Below, in pieces: positions 8,265 to 15,682 of a stretch of DNA of 44,128 nucleotides. Position 1 is the first letter of the stretch; each line of letters begins with the position of its first letter. Under the pieces are notes generated by a model. It did not search any database. It saw only the letters and a program-made list of their open reading frames with translations, and had not been told where the DNA came from. The DNA lies in NCBI GenBank assembly GCA_015490465.1, contig WFXS01000091.1, positions 1 to 44,128 on the forward strand, written 5' to 3'. The DNA is from Caldifarciminota bacterium. Its GTDB lineage: Bacteria; Hydrothermota; Hydrothermia; LBFQ01. Both the position numbers and the translations under genes were made by a program.

Positions 8265-8270
8265 TATAAT
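8265..8270 (+). promoter_or_regulatory. -10 box (TATAAT) of purE
   Basis: TATAAT, then 8 nt (GCCTTCCT), then ATG. No Shine-Dalgarno and no clear -35. Confidence 0.65.
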
Positions 8271-8278
8271 GCCTTCCT

Positions 8279-8755
8279 ATGAAAGTGGCGATCGTTACGG
8301 GTAGTACGTCTGATCTGCCTATCGTTAAGGAATGTTACAGTACCTTAAAGAGGTTCGGAGTTGAGGCCGAAGTTAAGGTTCTTTCCGCTCACAGGACTCC
8401 CGAAGAGCTGAAGGCTTACGTACAGGAGGCTGTGGAGAAAGGGGTTGAAGTGTTTATAGCGGCCGCAGGGAAGGCGGCCCACCTTCCGGGGGTCGTGGCC
8501 TCCCTTACAACCCTTCCCGTTATAGGTCTTCCCATACCGGCAAAGTACCTCTACGGGGTGGACGCCCTCCTCTCAATAGTCCAGATGCCCCCCGGAATAC
8601 CCGTCGCCACCGTCGGCGTTGGTGAGGCCCGGAACGCCGCCATACTCGCCGTTCAGATACTTTCCCTCAAGTACGACAATCTGAGGGAAAAACTTAAAGA
8701 GTACAGGGAGGAGATGAGGAGGAAGATCCTGTCCGCGGAGGTCAATCTGGAATGA
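8279..8755 (+). CDS. purE: N5-carboxyaminoimidazole ribonucleotide mutase (PurE class I)
   Basis: Purine biosynthesis enzyme that converts N5-CAIR to CAIR. At 158 aa it has the normal class I length. Signature motifs are GSTSDLPIV (residues 8-16), SAHRTPEEL with the catalytic His, AAAGKAAHLPGVVASLTTLPVIG, and LLSIVQMPPGIPVATVGVGEARNAA. A purK partner is not in the window. A class I methyltransferase gene overlaps its stop (ATGA), so the two are co-transcribed. The charged C-terminal helix is as in other PurE proteins. Confidence 0.95.
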   Translation: MKVAIVTGSTSDLPIVKECYSTLKRFGVEAEVKVLSAHRTPEELKAYVQEAVEKGVEVFIAAAGKAAHLPGVVASLTTLPVIGLPIPAKYLYGVDALLSIVQMPPGIPVATVGVGEARNAAILAVQILSLKYDNLREKLKEYREEMRRKILSAEVNLE

Positions 8756-9486
8756 ACCCCCGGTCCTTCTCTGAGATAGCAGAGATTTACGACCTCCTCT
8801 TCGTTGACGTTGATTACGAGGAGTGGGCGGGGTACGTATCAAGGATCCTGAGCTTCGCACCTATACCGGTAAGGAAAATTCTGGAAGTGGGATGCGGTAC
8901 GGGAAACCTTACCCGTGAACTTGTTAAGCTGGGGTACGAGGTGGTCGGTGTAGACGTCTCCGAAGGTATGCTGCGGGTGGCTCGGGAGAAGGTCCCCGGT
9001 GTAACGTTCGTTAAGGCGGACGTGAGGAAGATGGATCTGGGGGAGAAGTTTGACGCTGTGGTCAGTACGTTTGACAGCCTGAACAACCTCTTGAACGAGG
9101 AGGACCTATCGCTCGCCTTTAAAAAGATCCGGGAACATCTCAAACCGAAGGGTATATTCGTGGGAGATCTCAACACCCCCTACGCCATGACTTCCGACTG
9201 GAACGACACCCTCTTCGTTAAGGAGCTCCGGAACGGTGCCATCACCCTCTGGAGGGGCGAGTACCTCGGAGATGGGATATCGCAACTGAAGTTGACCATA
9301 TTTCAACCGGTCGGGGAAGGGTTGTATCGGAAAATGGAGGAGACGTTCAGGGAGAAGGGGTACTCTCCCGCCACGGTTATGCGTCTCCTGAGGAACGCTG
9401 GCTTTATAAGGGTGTGGGCGTTTGACGACACCTCCTTTGATAAACCGACGAAACGTTCAAAGAGGGTGACCTACGCGGCGGTTTAA
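8752..9486 (+). CDS. Class I SAM-dependent methyltransferase
   Basis: Cytoplasmic Rossmann-fold methyltransferase of 244 aa. Motif I is ILEVGCGTGNLTREL (residues ~43-57), motif II an acidic strand end in VVGVDVSEGML, then VKADVRKMDL, and motif IV FDAVVSTFDSLNNLL. The layout matches small-molecule methyltransferases (UbiE/ubiquinone-like or YodH-like), but the substrate is unknown. The ATG overlaps the purE stop (ATGA). The stop codon overlaps the stop of the convergent FG-GAP gene by 3 bases. The pairing with purE is conserved in no pathway I know, so it gives little functional hint. Confidence 0.9.
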   Translation: MNPRSFSEIAEIYDLLFVDVDYEEWAGYVSRILSFAPIPVRKILEVGCGTGNLTRELVKLGYEVVGVDVSEGMLRVAREKVPGVTFVKADVRKMDLGEKFDAVVSTFDSLNNLLNEEDLSLAFKKIREHLKPKGIFVGDLNTPYAMTSDWNDTLFVKELRNGAITLWRGEYLGDGISQLKLTIFQPVGEGLYRKMEETFREKGYSPATVMRLLRNAGFIRVWAFDDTSFDKPTKRSKRVTYAAV

Positions 9487-11054
9487 CGGATCACGATCCT
9501 CTCAACGCTCCTGCCGTTATCGTACAGGAGGAAGTACACTCCGGGTCTTAATGCTACGCTTCCCCCGTAGTAACGGCCGATCAGCCTGCCGTCTACTCCC
9601 CGGATCTCAGCCGGTTCTCTGAGGAACAGAGAGCGACCCCTTATTTCCCACGGTGTACCCCTACTAACCGGCTCTTCCGCGGTGGAGAGGTCACCTACTT
9701 CCGAGAGTATACCGCAACTGGAAAGGGGACCGTCCAGAACGATGAGGGTATCGTTGTATCCACCACACCTGAGCATGGCTATCTCGGAACATCCGTCCCC
9801 GTCCACGTCCCCCACGGCCACTCCGGGATCCGTGTAGCAACCGTGTACATGGCTGTACTCAATTGCACCCGTGCGGGCGTTGAATATCCTCAGATAGGAT
9901 GGAGGGTTCAGGTCTCCGTCGCAGGTCTTTACGATCTCCCACGTGCCGTCGTGGTCGTAGTCAACGGCGGCCACGCTGGCATCCCAGCAGGAGTTACCTT
10001 CCGGTCCGAAGTTCCAGCTCACGGAGGCGGATGAACCGTTCTGGTTGATCCTGAGAACGTGCTGATCCCAGCCGAGAAATACCTCCGGCCTCCCACTCGC
10101 ATCCACGTCCAGAGCGGCGAAGTACTGGAAGCCTACCGCCCCTATGTCCCCTCCCAGATCAAGGGACCACAGCAGGGAACCGTTGTGGTTCACAGCCTTG
10201 AGGGTACGATCGTGATAGAATCCGTAGGTGGCATCCGTGAATATGACGTCGTACCGCCCATCCCCGTTCAGATCCTTCAGGGAGGGGGTCTGCACGTTGG
10301 TCGTCGTACTTATCGGGTAGGTCCACTCAAGGGCGCCCGTACGACCGTTGTACGCCCTTAATCCGTTCCTTCTGGTCTTTATCACTATCTCACGGGTTCC
10401 GTCCCCGTCTATGTCCCACACGGCGGGGGTGGCGTACGCGGGTTGACCGTCGTACCCCGTAGGAGTTTCGGAGTTGCTCATGGTGCGGCTCCATATAACC
10501 TGACCGTTTGATCCGCGCAGGACGTAGAGAACGGGGACGTTGGAAGAGTTATGCTCCACGTATATTACCTCCGGTCCCGAAAACGTGGGAACTACGTCCG
10601 CCACCACGGGGGAGGAGTTCAGGTTGGAAACGTTCCTGTACCACAGCCTGTAACCGTCCCTGCCCCTCAGGGCTACGATCTGAGAGGAGGTCCTTATAAC
10701 GACGTCGTCCAGTCCATCACCGTTGAGATCGCCGCACGCCGGCGTGGAGTACTCCGAACCGCTTCCGTAAGATCTGCTCCAGAGTAGAGAACCGGTCGTA
10801 CCGGAGAAGGCGAATACCTGATTGGTGTAATAGTTGGTGGTTTTAACGACCACTTCCCCACCCGGATAGGTGTTCGTAAGGTTACATATAACCGGTGAAC
10901 CGTGTACGTTCAGGTAGTACCTGCTTCCAAGGTACCTTCTCCACTTCACGTAAACGGAGGTCATACCCCCACGCAAGGGTTGTACCCCTATGTGTCTCGG
11001 ATCACCTCCGTACATCTTCCAGTATCCGACGTAAGTAACTGTGATCAGTATCAT
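9483..11054 (-). CDS. Secreted FG-GAP/VCBS-type beta-propeller protein with Por-type sorting tail
   Basis: Extracellular protein of 523 aa. It contains repeated blades carrying D-x-D/N-G-D-G-type calcium-binding loops: CGDLNGDGLDD, WDIDGDGTRE, LKDLNGDGRYD, DYDHDGTWE and GDVDGDGCSE. These are interleaved with PQQ-like phrases such as RGRDGYRLWYRN. This is the FG-GAP/integrin-alpha-like propeller arrangement. The C-terminus has IRGVDGRLIGRYYGG and ends GVYFLLYDNGRSVERIVIR, the sorting-domain pattern shared with three other proteins in the window. The start (MILITVTYVGYWK) was chosen from a TACAAT box 7 nt upstream; a TTG ten codons earlier would give MFRFTFTIRS and a charged n-region. Probable surface binding protein. 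Confidence 0.85.
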   Translation of the reverse strand: MILITVTYVGYWKMYGGDPRHIGVQPLRGGMTSVYVKWRRYLGSRYYLNVHGSPVICNLTNTYPGGEVVVKTTNYYTNQVFAFSGTTGSLLWSRSYGSGSEYSTPACGDLNGDGLDDVVIRTSSQIVALRGRDGYRLWYRNVSNLNSSPVVADVVPTFSGPEVIYVEHNSSNVPVLYVLRGSNGQVIWSRTMSNSETPTGYDGQPAYATPAVWDIDGDGTREIVIKTRRNGLRAYNGRTGALEWTYPISTTTNVQTPSLKDLNGDGRYDVIFTDATYGFYHDRTLKAVNHNGSLLWSLDLGGDIGAVGFQYFAALDVDASGRPEVFLGWDQHVLRINQNGSSASVSWNFGPEGNSCWDASVAAVDYDHDGTWEIVKTCDGDLNPPSYLRIFNARTGAIEYSHVHGCYTDPGVAVGDVDGDGCSEIAMLRCGGYNDTLIVLDGPLSSCGILSEVGDLSTAEEPVSRGTPWEIRGRSLFLREPAEIRGVDGRLIGRYYGGSVALRPGVYFLLYDNGRSVERIVIR

Positions 11055-11061
11055 AGAGCGA

Positions 11062-11078
11062 ATTGTAAAGGTGAAACG
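11062..11078 (-). promoter_or_regulatory. Promoter of the FG-GAP gene (TTTCACCTTTACAAT)
   Basis: TACAAT (11062-11067) ends 7 nt before the chosen ATG. A 16-nt block around it, TTTCACCTTTACAATT, is identical to the gpgS promoter. Confidence 0.6.
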
Positions 11079-11112
11079 GAACAAAATTTTACCCCGTTAG
11101 TCAGACAAATAT

Positions 11113-11844
11113 TCAACGTAGCAGTTTAGTAAAGTTCAACTTCACGAGCCGTTCAACAAGGTGCCGTGTGTTTGGATCTGCAGGATAACCGCTCGCCACC
11201 GGTATATCCCCTGAAAACCCGGCCAGCCTGTTTACGGCCATCATGTGAACCTCCCTGAAGTACTTGGCGAATATAGACGCGAGGGCAACCTCCTTGAACC
11301 TCTTATCCGCCCCCTTTACGAACAGGATCTCCCTCTCCCCCCGTCTGTACACTATTCTCTCCGCCTCCACGCTTCGGCTCCATCCGGCAAGGAACCTCTC
11401 GTAATGCTTCACTCCACCGGCAAGTCCGCTTATTACCTTACTGCAGTTCAGTTTAAGGGATATGTCCACCAGAGCCTTCGCATCCTTCAGGAAGCGGTGA
11501 CGTCTCAGGTGATGGGCGGGTATCTCCATGGCGATCAACCTCTTCACCCTGAAGGGCAGACCCATCTCCTCCCCCCCGAATACGGGGAACTCCATTCCCT
11601 CGTACAACTCGTTCCTTCTCCCGAACACCTTCTCCCACGCATCCGCCACGCTCCTGCTGTAGAGTCCGAGCGTCCTGAGAACACTAAGGACTATCCCTTC
11701 GGCTCTGGCGTACGTACTCAGGCTTCTCCTGAACAACTCTTTGCTCTCCCGCACGTCGCCCAGATCCCCTTCAACGGCCACGCCTACGACGAACAACGAC
11801 CCCACCTTCGGCCCCAGGCCTGCCTCGTCCACTCCGCACTTCAT
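11113..11844 (-). CDS. Ribonuclease HII-like protein (divergent)
   Basis: Probable RNase H type 2, which removes RNA primers or single ribonucleotides from DNA. At 243 aa it begins directly with the family motif CGVDEAGLGPKVGSLFVVGV (Asp-Glu active-site pair at residues 5-7). Then come ESKELFRR (usually DSKKL), DAKALVDIS, and KGADKRFKEVALASIFAKYFRE, which matches the K-A-D...AASI-AK motif with the last Asp. SGYPADPNTRHLVE is the C-terminal motif of the archaeal-like RNase HII group. The Arg of GRGP is Leu here, as in some divergent subfamilies. ATGA overlap with the upstream TPR gene shows coupling. Type HII against HIII cannot be settled by eye. Confidence 0.75.
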   Translation of the reverse strand: MKCGVDEAGLGPKVGSLFVVGVAVEGDLGDVRESKELFRRSLSTYARAEGIVLSVLRTLGLYSRSVADAWEKVFGRRNELYEGMEFPVFGGEEMGLPFRVKRLIAMEIPAHHLRRHRFLKDAKALVDISLKLNCSKVISGLAGGVKHYERFLAGWSRSVEAERIVYRRGEREILFVKGADKRFKEVALASIFAKYFREVHMMAVNRLAGFSGDIPVASGYPADPNTRHLVERLVKLNFTKLLR

Positions 11845-12755
11845 AGGAAGTCGTCTATTCGGGGTTTTACGTGTTCCTCAACCCCACGGCTGAAGTTCTC
11901 TATTACCTGGCGCCACTCCGCCCGGTTTATCACCTTGGCTTCGGCCCACGAGCCGTATATCTGTCCGGCGTGAAATGCCAGACCCACGCCGAGGGCGGCC
12001 AGGGCCGGTACGGTCCGGTGTTCTTTGAACTGGTAATAAGCGGCCAGAGCGTAGAAGCCACCCACGAACAGCATACCCATATATGCCGTCCCTTTATCTC
12101 CCACGTACAGCCTTCCGAGTCCGGGGATCAGGGATAGGAGCGCCGCCTTCGTAGGGGATTTGAGGGCCGGAGGTTGGAGGTAGTCCGCGAGGGGGGTTCC
12201 GGTAACGGCCCTGCGGGCCCCTATCCAGTCCCCTTTACCCAACTTCATCCACGCTATGAGAACCTTCCTCTGGAGAGACTTACGGGGCATTTCGGAGAGC
12301 TCGGAGTAGAAGGCGACCGTATCACCGAGGTAAAGGTAAAGTTTTGCGAGCTCGTAATGCGCCCACACCTGTCCCTTCCTTCCCTCGTTTATGTGCTTCT
12401 TCAACATCTTCTCTGCGGACTCGTACATACCTGCCAACTTGTAGTTGTACCCCACCATAAAGTGAGCGTAATCAACGCTGTCGCTGTTGGGAAAGAGGGT
12501 CACGAACCTCAGGTATTCAACTGCCGCTTCCCTGTACTTCCCGCGTCTGTACAGATCTTCGGCAAAGGCGAGGACGTCCTCCGGACGGACGATTTTCGCC
12601 TCCTTCTCCATCTGCTTGAGTATCCTTTCCAGTTCCTCCGGAGGGAGCTGGTCGCACGTACAATCTTCCAGAGTATCCTTACCCATACCGGTCGCTGCCC
12701 CATTGTCCGACTGGACGTTACCGGACGCACCTACCAACAATAAGACGAAAAACAT
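11841..12755 (-). CDS. TPR-type envelope protein with C-terminal PGLG-x-x-Y-x-G membrane module
   Basis: 304 aa. A short uncharged leader (MFFVLLLVGASG) is followed by an acidic segment with CTCD, then TPR-like helices at residues ~55-150 (DLYRRGKYREAAVEYLRFVT, AHFMVGYNYKLAGMYESAEK). The C-terminal part starts KSPTKAALLSLIPGLGRLYVGDKG and contains two or three membrane helices (MLFVGGFYALAAYY, PALAALGVGLAFHAGQIYG), resembling DUF5683-type proteins. The two genes upstream encode shorter proteins with the same plan. Its own TAAAAT box lies 7 nt before the ATG, so it can be expressed apart from the upstream genes. An envelope role near YidD is likely; biochemical function unknown. Confidence 0.75.
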   Translation of the reverse strand: MFFVLLLVGASGNVQSDNGAATGMGKDTLEDCTCDQLPPEELERILKQMEKEAKIVRPEDVLAFAEDLYRRGKYREAAVEYLRFVTLFPNSDSVDYAHFMVGYNYKLAGMYESAEKMLKKHINEGRKGQVWAHYELAKLYLYLGDTVAFYSELSEMPRKSLQRKVLIAWMKLGKGDWIGARRAVTGTPLADYLQPPALKSPTKAALLSLIPGLGRLYVGDKGTAYMGMLFVGGFYALAAYYQFKEHRTVPALAALGVGLAFHAGQIYGSWAEAKVINRAEWRQVIENFSRGVEEHVKPRIDDFL

Positions 12756-12762
12756 GGAAGTT

Positions 12763-12768
12763 ATTTTA
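12763..12768 (-). promoter_or_regulatory. -10 box (TAAAAT) of the 11841-12755 gene
   Basis: TAAAAT, then 7 nt (AACTTCC), then ATG. No SD. It lies in the 36-nt gap behind the upstream paralogue. Confidence 0.6.
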
Positions 12769-12791
12769 CCGTAGAAAATACCCGCATACGA

Positions 12792-13502
12792 TTATCGGGT
12801 GGAAGGAGGTAGTACCGGAGCCATTATTTTCGTTACGAGGCTATCGGCGATCCTATCAATGACCCTCGTGTTGTCCTCTGCTATATGCTTTTTAACCCGG
12901 CTGACTCCTCCCTCATAGAAGCGCAGCAGGATCGTGGGTACGTAGAGGACAAGATCGTAATAGAGCTTCCTTTTAATCAGGTAGTAGGCCCCACCGAAGG
13001 CGAGAAGGTTGGCGACCATGGTTTTGATCCCCTCCGAATATCTGCCGAGAAGCAAGTGTTCGGAGCCGGGCAACAGATAGGAAAGCGCCACGTAAACCCT
13101 GCCGTTCCACCGGATAGGAGGATTCACCCCCAGGGAATCCAATACGGTTTTTGCCCTCTTATAGCGCCCAAGGGAAACAAAGGCGAGGGCCCGTACCCAC
13201 CTTCCCATTACGGAGGTGTCCCCTTCAACGAGATATAGAGCCGTAGGGCCGTCGTTCCCTTTAATAAGAGCTATGGCCTGCAGGTATACGGCTTCGGGGA
13301 ACTGCTTTCTGCTCAAAGAAAAGTAGTAGGCGGCGTAATCGTACTTCCTTCGGACGTAATAAGCGTACCCTATTTTCAGGAGTACAGTCTCCGAATTCCC
13401 CTCCCCTCTAAACAGTTGCCTTTTGTATTCCGTTATGGCGTTGAACAGATCCCCCTCAGATAGGAGGGCGTCCCCCAGAGAGGTCAGAATAAAGGCAACC
13501 AT
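12792..13502 (-). CDS. TPR-like membrane protein, second member of the PGLG-module set (degenerate motif)
   Basis: 236 aa. N-terminal helical repeats (LGDALLSEGDLFNAITEYKRQL, LKIGYAYYVRRKYDYAAYYFSLSRK) resemble TPRs. Residues ~155-205 form the membrane module: SYLLPGSEHLLLGRYSEGIKTMV, then LLAFGGAYYLIKRKLYYDLVLYVPTILLRFYEGG. The PGLGxxYxG motif of its neighbours has decayed to PGSEHLLLGR. The start overlaps the end of the upstream paralogue by 19 nt. It begins MVAFILTSLGDAL, weakly hydrophobic, so export is doubtful. Arose probably by duplication within the operon. Confidence 0.7.
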   Translation of the reverse strand: MVAFILTSLGDALLSEGDLFNAITEYKRQLFRGEGNSETVLLKIGYAYYVRRKYDYAAYYFSLSRKQFPEAVYLQAIALIKGNDGPTALYLVEGDTSVMGRWVRALAFVSLGRYKRAKTVLDSLGVNPPIRWNGRVYVALSYLLPGSEHLLLGRYSEGIKTMVANLLAFGGAYYLIKRKLYYDLVLYVPTILLRFYEGGVSRVKKHIAEDNTRVIDRIADSLVTKIMAPVLPPSTR

Positions 13503-14170
13503 CGGCTAACGTACTCCAGAACTATGCTCTCGTTCATCTTCCTGACCGTTACGTAGGAGCCGTAAACGTTCCCGGTCCAGAAGTAAGTCAGAGCGGCCCC
13601 GTACACGGCGGTTCTCACCCGGCTCCCATCCTTTACGGCGAAGTACAGACCGAGAGAAAGGGAGGCGTTTATCGCCAGAGAGTAGAGGCCGTCGTACAGT
13701 CTACCGGCGTAAATTTTTCCGAGGCCCGGGACTACCGCTGAGAGGGTAGCAGCGAGGATGGGCGATTTCAGACCCCTCGGCTTACCCAGAATTCTGTAAG
13801 CATCCCTATCCCCAAGCATAGCACCCGCCACGGCTTCAAGGGTGTCGTTCCCCTTCCATAAACGCCTGGCTTTGCCGTACTCCCCGGATACGAAGAGCAA
13901 GGTGCCGAGAAGCTTCCTGTAATTCGGATCGTTTCTCACGCCCCAGTATTCCATCGCCCTAATACCACCCGCGGGATCTCCTAACGATATGTAAGCCTCA
14001 ACCACCTTTGAAAGGACTCTAGAGTAGAGTTTTCCCGTATCACGCCCCTCTGTACGGAGGGTATAGAGTACACGTTTATACTCCAGAATCGCCCTGTAGG
14101 GGTCTCCCTCCATGTATAGGTTATCTGCGAACATCAACAGACTATCCACAGCGCCCAGTATCAACATCAT
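13484..14170 (-). CDS. TPR-like membrane protein, third member of the PGLG-module set
   Basis: 228 aa. The N-terminus MMLILGAVDSLLMFADNLY is followed by TPR-like helices (NLYMEGDPYRAILEYKRVLYTL). Then comes the module KSPILAATLSAVVPGLGKIYAGRLYD and further membrane helices (LYSLAINASLSLGLYFAV, YGAALTYFWTGNVYGSYVTVRK). The sequence KSP..AA.LS..PGLG..Y.G is shared almost residue for residue with the protein encoded at 11841-12755. ATGA overlap with yidD upstream and a 19-nt overlap downstream place it inside one operon. Function unknown. Confidence 0.72.
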   Translation of the reverse strand: MMLILGAVDSLLMFADNLYMEGDPYRAILEYKRVLYTLRTEGRDTGKLYSRVLSKVVEAYISLGDPAGGIRAMEYWGVRNDPNYRKLLGTLLFVSGEYGKARRLWKGNDTLEAVAGAMLGDRDAYRILGKPRGLKSPILAATLSAVVPGLGKIYAGRLYDGLYSLAINASLSLGLYFAVKDGSRVRTAVYGAALTYFWTGNVYGSYVTVRKMNESIVLEYVSRWLPLF

Positions 14171-14544
14171 CGGTAATCCTCCACGGGATCGTAAATTTTG
14201 TACCCTCTTCCCTCAACGAACACCACTCCCCTGTACCACTTCACGTAAGAGTAGGCTTCCGGATGGCACCTCTGGAGTCTATCGGAAGACAGGAGGAGGC
14301 CCCTCAACAGACCGTACCGGGATACGGCTTCAGCACCGAACACTGAGCATGAGGGGTGATAGTTGCACACCTCCCCCTGAATCCGGGAGACGCTCCCCCT
14401 GTAGAGTTTCCACAGCACGAGGTAAGTGCTTCTAAGTAGATCGTGGGAAAAGATCTCCTCCCATCCTATATCTCCCTTTACCTGAGGTTGATCGGGTATG
14501 TCAGGGGTAAAGCCCGGGGGTCCTACGAGTAGTATCAGTCCCAT
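14167..14544 (-). CDS. yidD: YidD-family membrane protein insertion efficiency factor
   Basis: 125 aa. The YidD domain is evident in YRGSVSRIQGEVCNYHPSC followed by SVFGAEAVSRYGLLRGLLLSSDRLQRCHPEA; the three conserved Cys and the RCHP motif are present. YidD assists YidC-dependent insertion of inner-membrane proteins at the cytoplasmic face. Unlike the usual ~75-aa YidD, this one has ~45 extra N-terminal residues beginning MGLILLVGPPGF, and ~20 extra at the C-terminus. Overlaps of 10 nt upstream and 4 nt downstream show it is embedded in the envelope operon rather than in the classical rnpA-yidC locus. Confidence 0.88.
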   Translation of the reverse strand: MGLILLVGPPGFTPDIPDQPQVKGDIGWEEIFSHDLLRSTYLVLWKLYRGSVSRIQGEVCNYHPSCSVFGAEAVSRYGLLRGLLLSSDRLQRCHPEAYSYVKWYRGVVFVEGRGYKIYDPVEDYR

Positions 14545-15173
14545 CCTCTATATATCACCTCAACGTCTTCGGGAAAGGACGGCCTCTTCACGTAATCCGG
14601 TACGAGCGAATCGGGCTTTACGCTGACGGAGTAGTAGACGAACTTCTCCGTGGAAGAGCGGGACCCCGTCAGGAACGTGGTACTGACCGTGTCCGGGAAG
14701 GCGTACCCCGGATAGATCTCCCTTATGCCCTTAAACTCCACCTTCATCTCCCCGTCGGACGAGCGGGCGTAAAGGTTTACGAGGTATCCGTTCACCGTCT
14801 CTATATCCACGGTCGTCTTCAAGTTGGGATGCGTGTAGGTTTTTAACAGGGTATCCCCTCTCTTACCTTCCTTCACGAACATGAAACCCGCCCTGATCAG
14901 GTTTTCCTCTTCAACGGTAAAGGACGCCATTCCCCCCTCAAGGAAGCGGTGCCGGGACCTTATCTTGAAGAGTTTGCGATGATCCGGATAGTATATTATC
15001 AGGGTCTCCGGTACCATGTAAAGTATCTGGTTCACCGGACGAACTACCCTGAGAACGGTACGATTTCCGGGCTTGATGTAAAAGTAACCGGCTACTTCAC
15101 CATCGGGCGCGATTTTAACAAAAGCGCCCGACACCCAGAGAGTGTCGGGCAGTGTACACAGAAGCGTTAGCAT
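14535..15173 (-). CDS. LolA-like outer-membrane lipoprotein carrier / sorting protein
   Basis: 212 aa. A short leader (MLTLLCTLPDTLWVSG) is followed by a beta-rich protein. GEVAGYFYIKPGNRTVLRVVRPVNQILYMVPETLIIYYPDHRKLF parallels LolA/LolB-fold proteins, in which 'G.F..KPGKLR....P..Q.IV.DG..LWIYDP' forms the half-barrel. The last third (YSVSVKPDSLVPDYVKRPSFPEDVEVIYRGWD) extends the fold. A periplasmic lipid- or lipoprotein-binding role is inferred from fold resemblance only. The start at 15173 (ATG one base after the preceding stop) was preferred over an overlapping upstream ATG. Confidence 0.6.
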   Translation of the reverse strand: MLTLLCTLPDTLWVSGAFVKIAPDGEVAGYFYIKPGNRTVLRVVRPVNQILYMVPETLIIYYPDHRKLFKIRSRHRFLEGGMASFTVEEENLIRAGFMFVKEGKRGDTLLKTYTHPNLKTTVDIETVNGYLVNLYARSSDGEMKVEFKGIREIYPGYAFPDTVSTTFLTGSRSSTEKFVYYSVSVKPDSLVPDYVKRPSFPEDVEVIYRGWD

Positions 15174-15174
15174 G

Positions 15175-15570
15175 TCAGTACGTCGCACCCGCAGCGCCTG
15201 CGGCCCCTGCTACCATGCAGCAGTACGCTCCATAGCAGGCCGTACTTAAGACGGCGCTAGCCACGCACCCTATCAGAGCCTTGTTCACCTGTATGCTTCT
15301 GCCGGCTCTCTTGTAGCAATCCGTATAGGCTGCCACGTAACCCGGGTCTTTACCTACCAGACGGCTCATAGGAGGATCGGGTTCAATGATATAGGCCGCG
15401 CCTATGCCGAGGAGACCGAAGAAGAAGCCGGCAACTATCCACAGGGTACCGTTAACGTCCCTCCGGACATCCGCCTCCGCCTGCATGCACGCCTCCGTGG
15501 CCTGCGCCTGAAGGACCACCGGTGCCCCTACCATGGACGCTGTTGCTATTGCAAGCGCAAAAACTCTCAT
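15175..15570 (-). CDS. Small secreted/membrane protein with signal peptide and two hydrophobic segments
   Basis: 131 aa and first gene of the envelope operon. A conventional signal peptide (MRVFALAIATASMVGAPVVLQAQA, cleavage probably after AQA) precedes EACMQAEADVRRDVNGTLWIVAGFFFGLLGIGAAYIIEP, then PPMSRLVGKDPGYVAAYTDCYKR and KALIGCVASAVLSTACYG. Small proteins of this pattern (D-V-N-G-x-L-W ... EP-P-P ... Y-T-D-C-Y) occur in FCB-type thermophiles by my recollection, with no assigned function. A strong SD AAGGAGGT precedes the ATG, unlike most leading genes here, and it may be folded into a hairpin. Confidence 0.75.
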   Translation of the reverse strand: MRVFALAIATASMVGAPVVLQAQATEACMQAEADVRRDVNGTLWIVAGFFFGLLGIGAAYIIEPDPPMSRLVGKDPGYVAAYTDCYKRAGRSIQVNKALIGCVASAVLSTACYGAYCCMVAGAAGAAGATY

Positions 15571-15571
15571 C

Positions 15572-15595
15572 CTTTACCTCCTTTTTGAGGTAAAG
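15572..15595 (-). promoter_or_regulatory. Leader hairpin covering the SD of the envelope operon
   Basis: On the minus strand CTTTACCTC-AAAAAG-GAGGTAAAG forms a perfect 9-bp stem with a 6-nt loop. The Shine-Dalgarno lies in the 3' arm and the ATG begins 2 nt after it. The TATAAT box is so close that the transcript may lack part of the 5' arm. Confidence 0.45.
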
Positions 15596-15597
15596 TA

Positions 15598-15603
15598 TTA
15601 TAC
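15598..15603 (-). promoter_or_regulatory. -10 box (TATAAT) of the envelope operon
   Basis: TATAAT lies 27 nt upstream of the ATG, so this operon has a short leader with an SD. Confidence 0.6.
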
Positions 15604-15632
15604 ACAGGTACAAACTCTCGCTCGGGGAGAAG

Positions 15633-15650
15633 TTGCAACGGCAGTTGCAA
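15633..15650. promoter_or_regulatory. 18-bp palindrome upstream of the envelope operon promoter
   Basis: TTGCAAC-GGCA-GTTGCAA, perfect 7-bp arms with a 4-bp spacer, centred about 40 bp upstream of the TATAAT box and 41 bp from the promoter-proximal flank of gpgS's 3' end. The dyad and position suit a dimeric regulator; the regulator is unknown. Confidence 0.45.
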
Positions 15651-15682
15651 TACGTTCGTTAAATTCTGGAAATCTCCCCCCT

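Noticed and set aside
11245-11973. 242-codon plus-strand frame
   Set aside because: Antisense to the RNase HII-like gene, which carries recognisable active-site motifs and an operon overlap.
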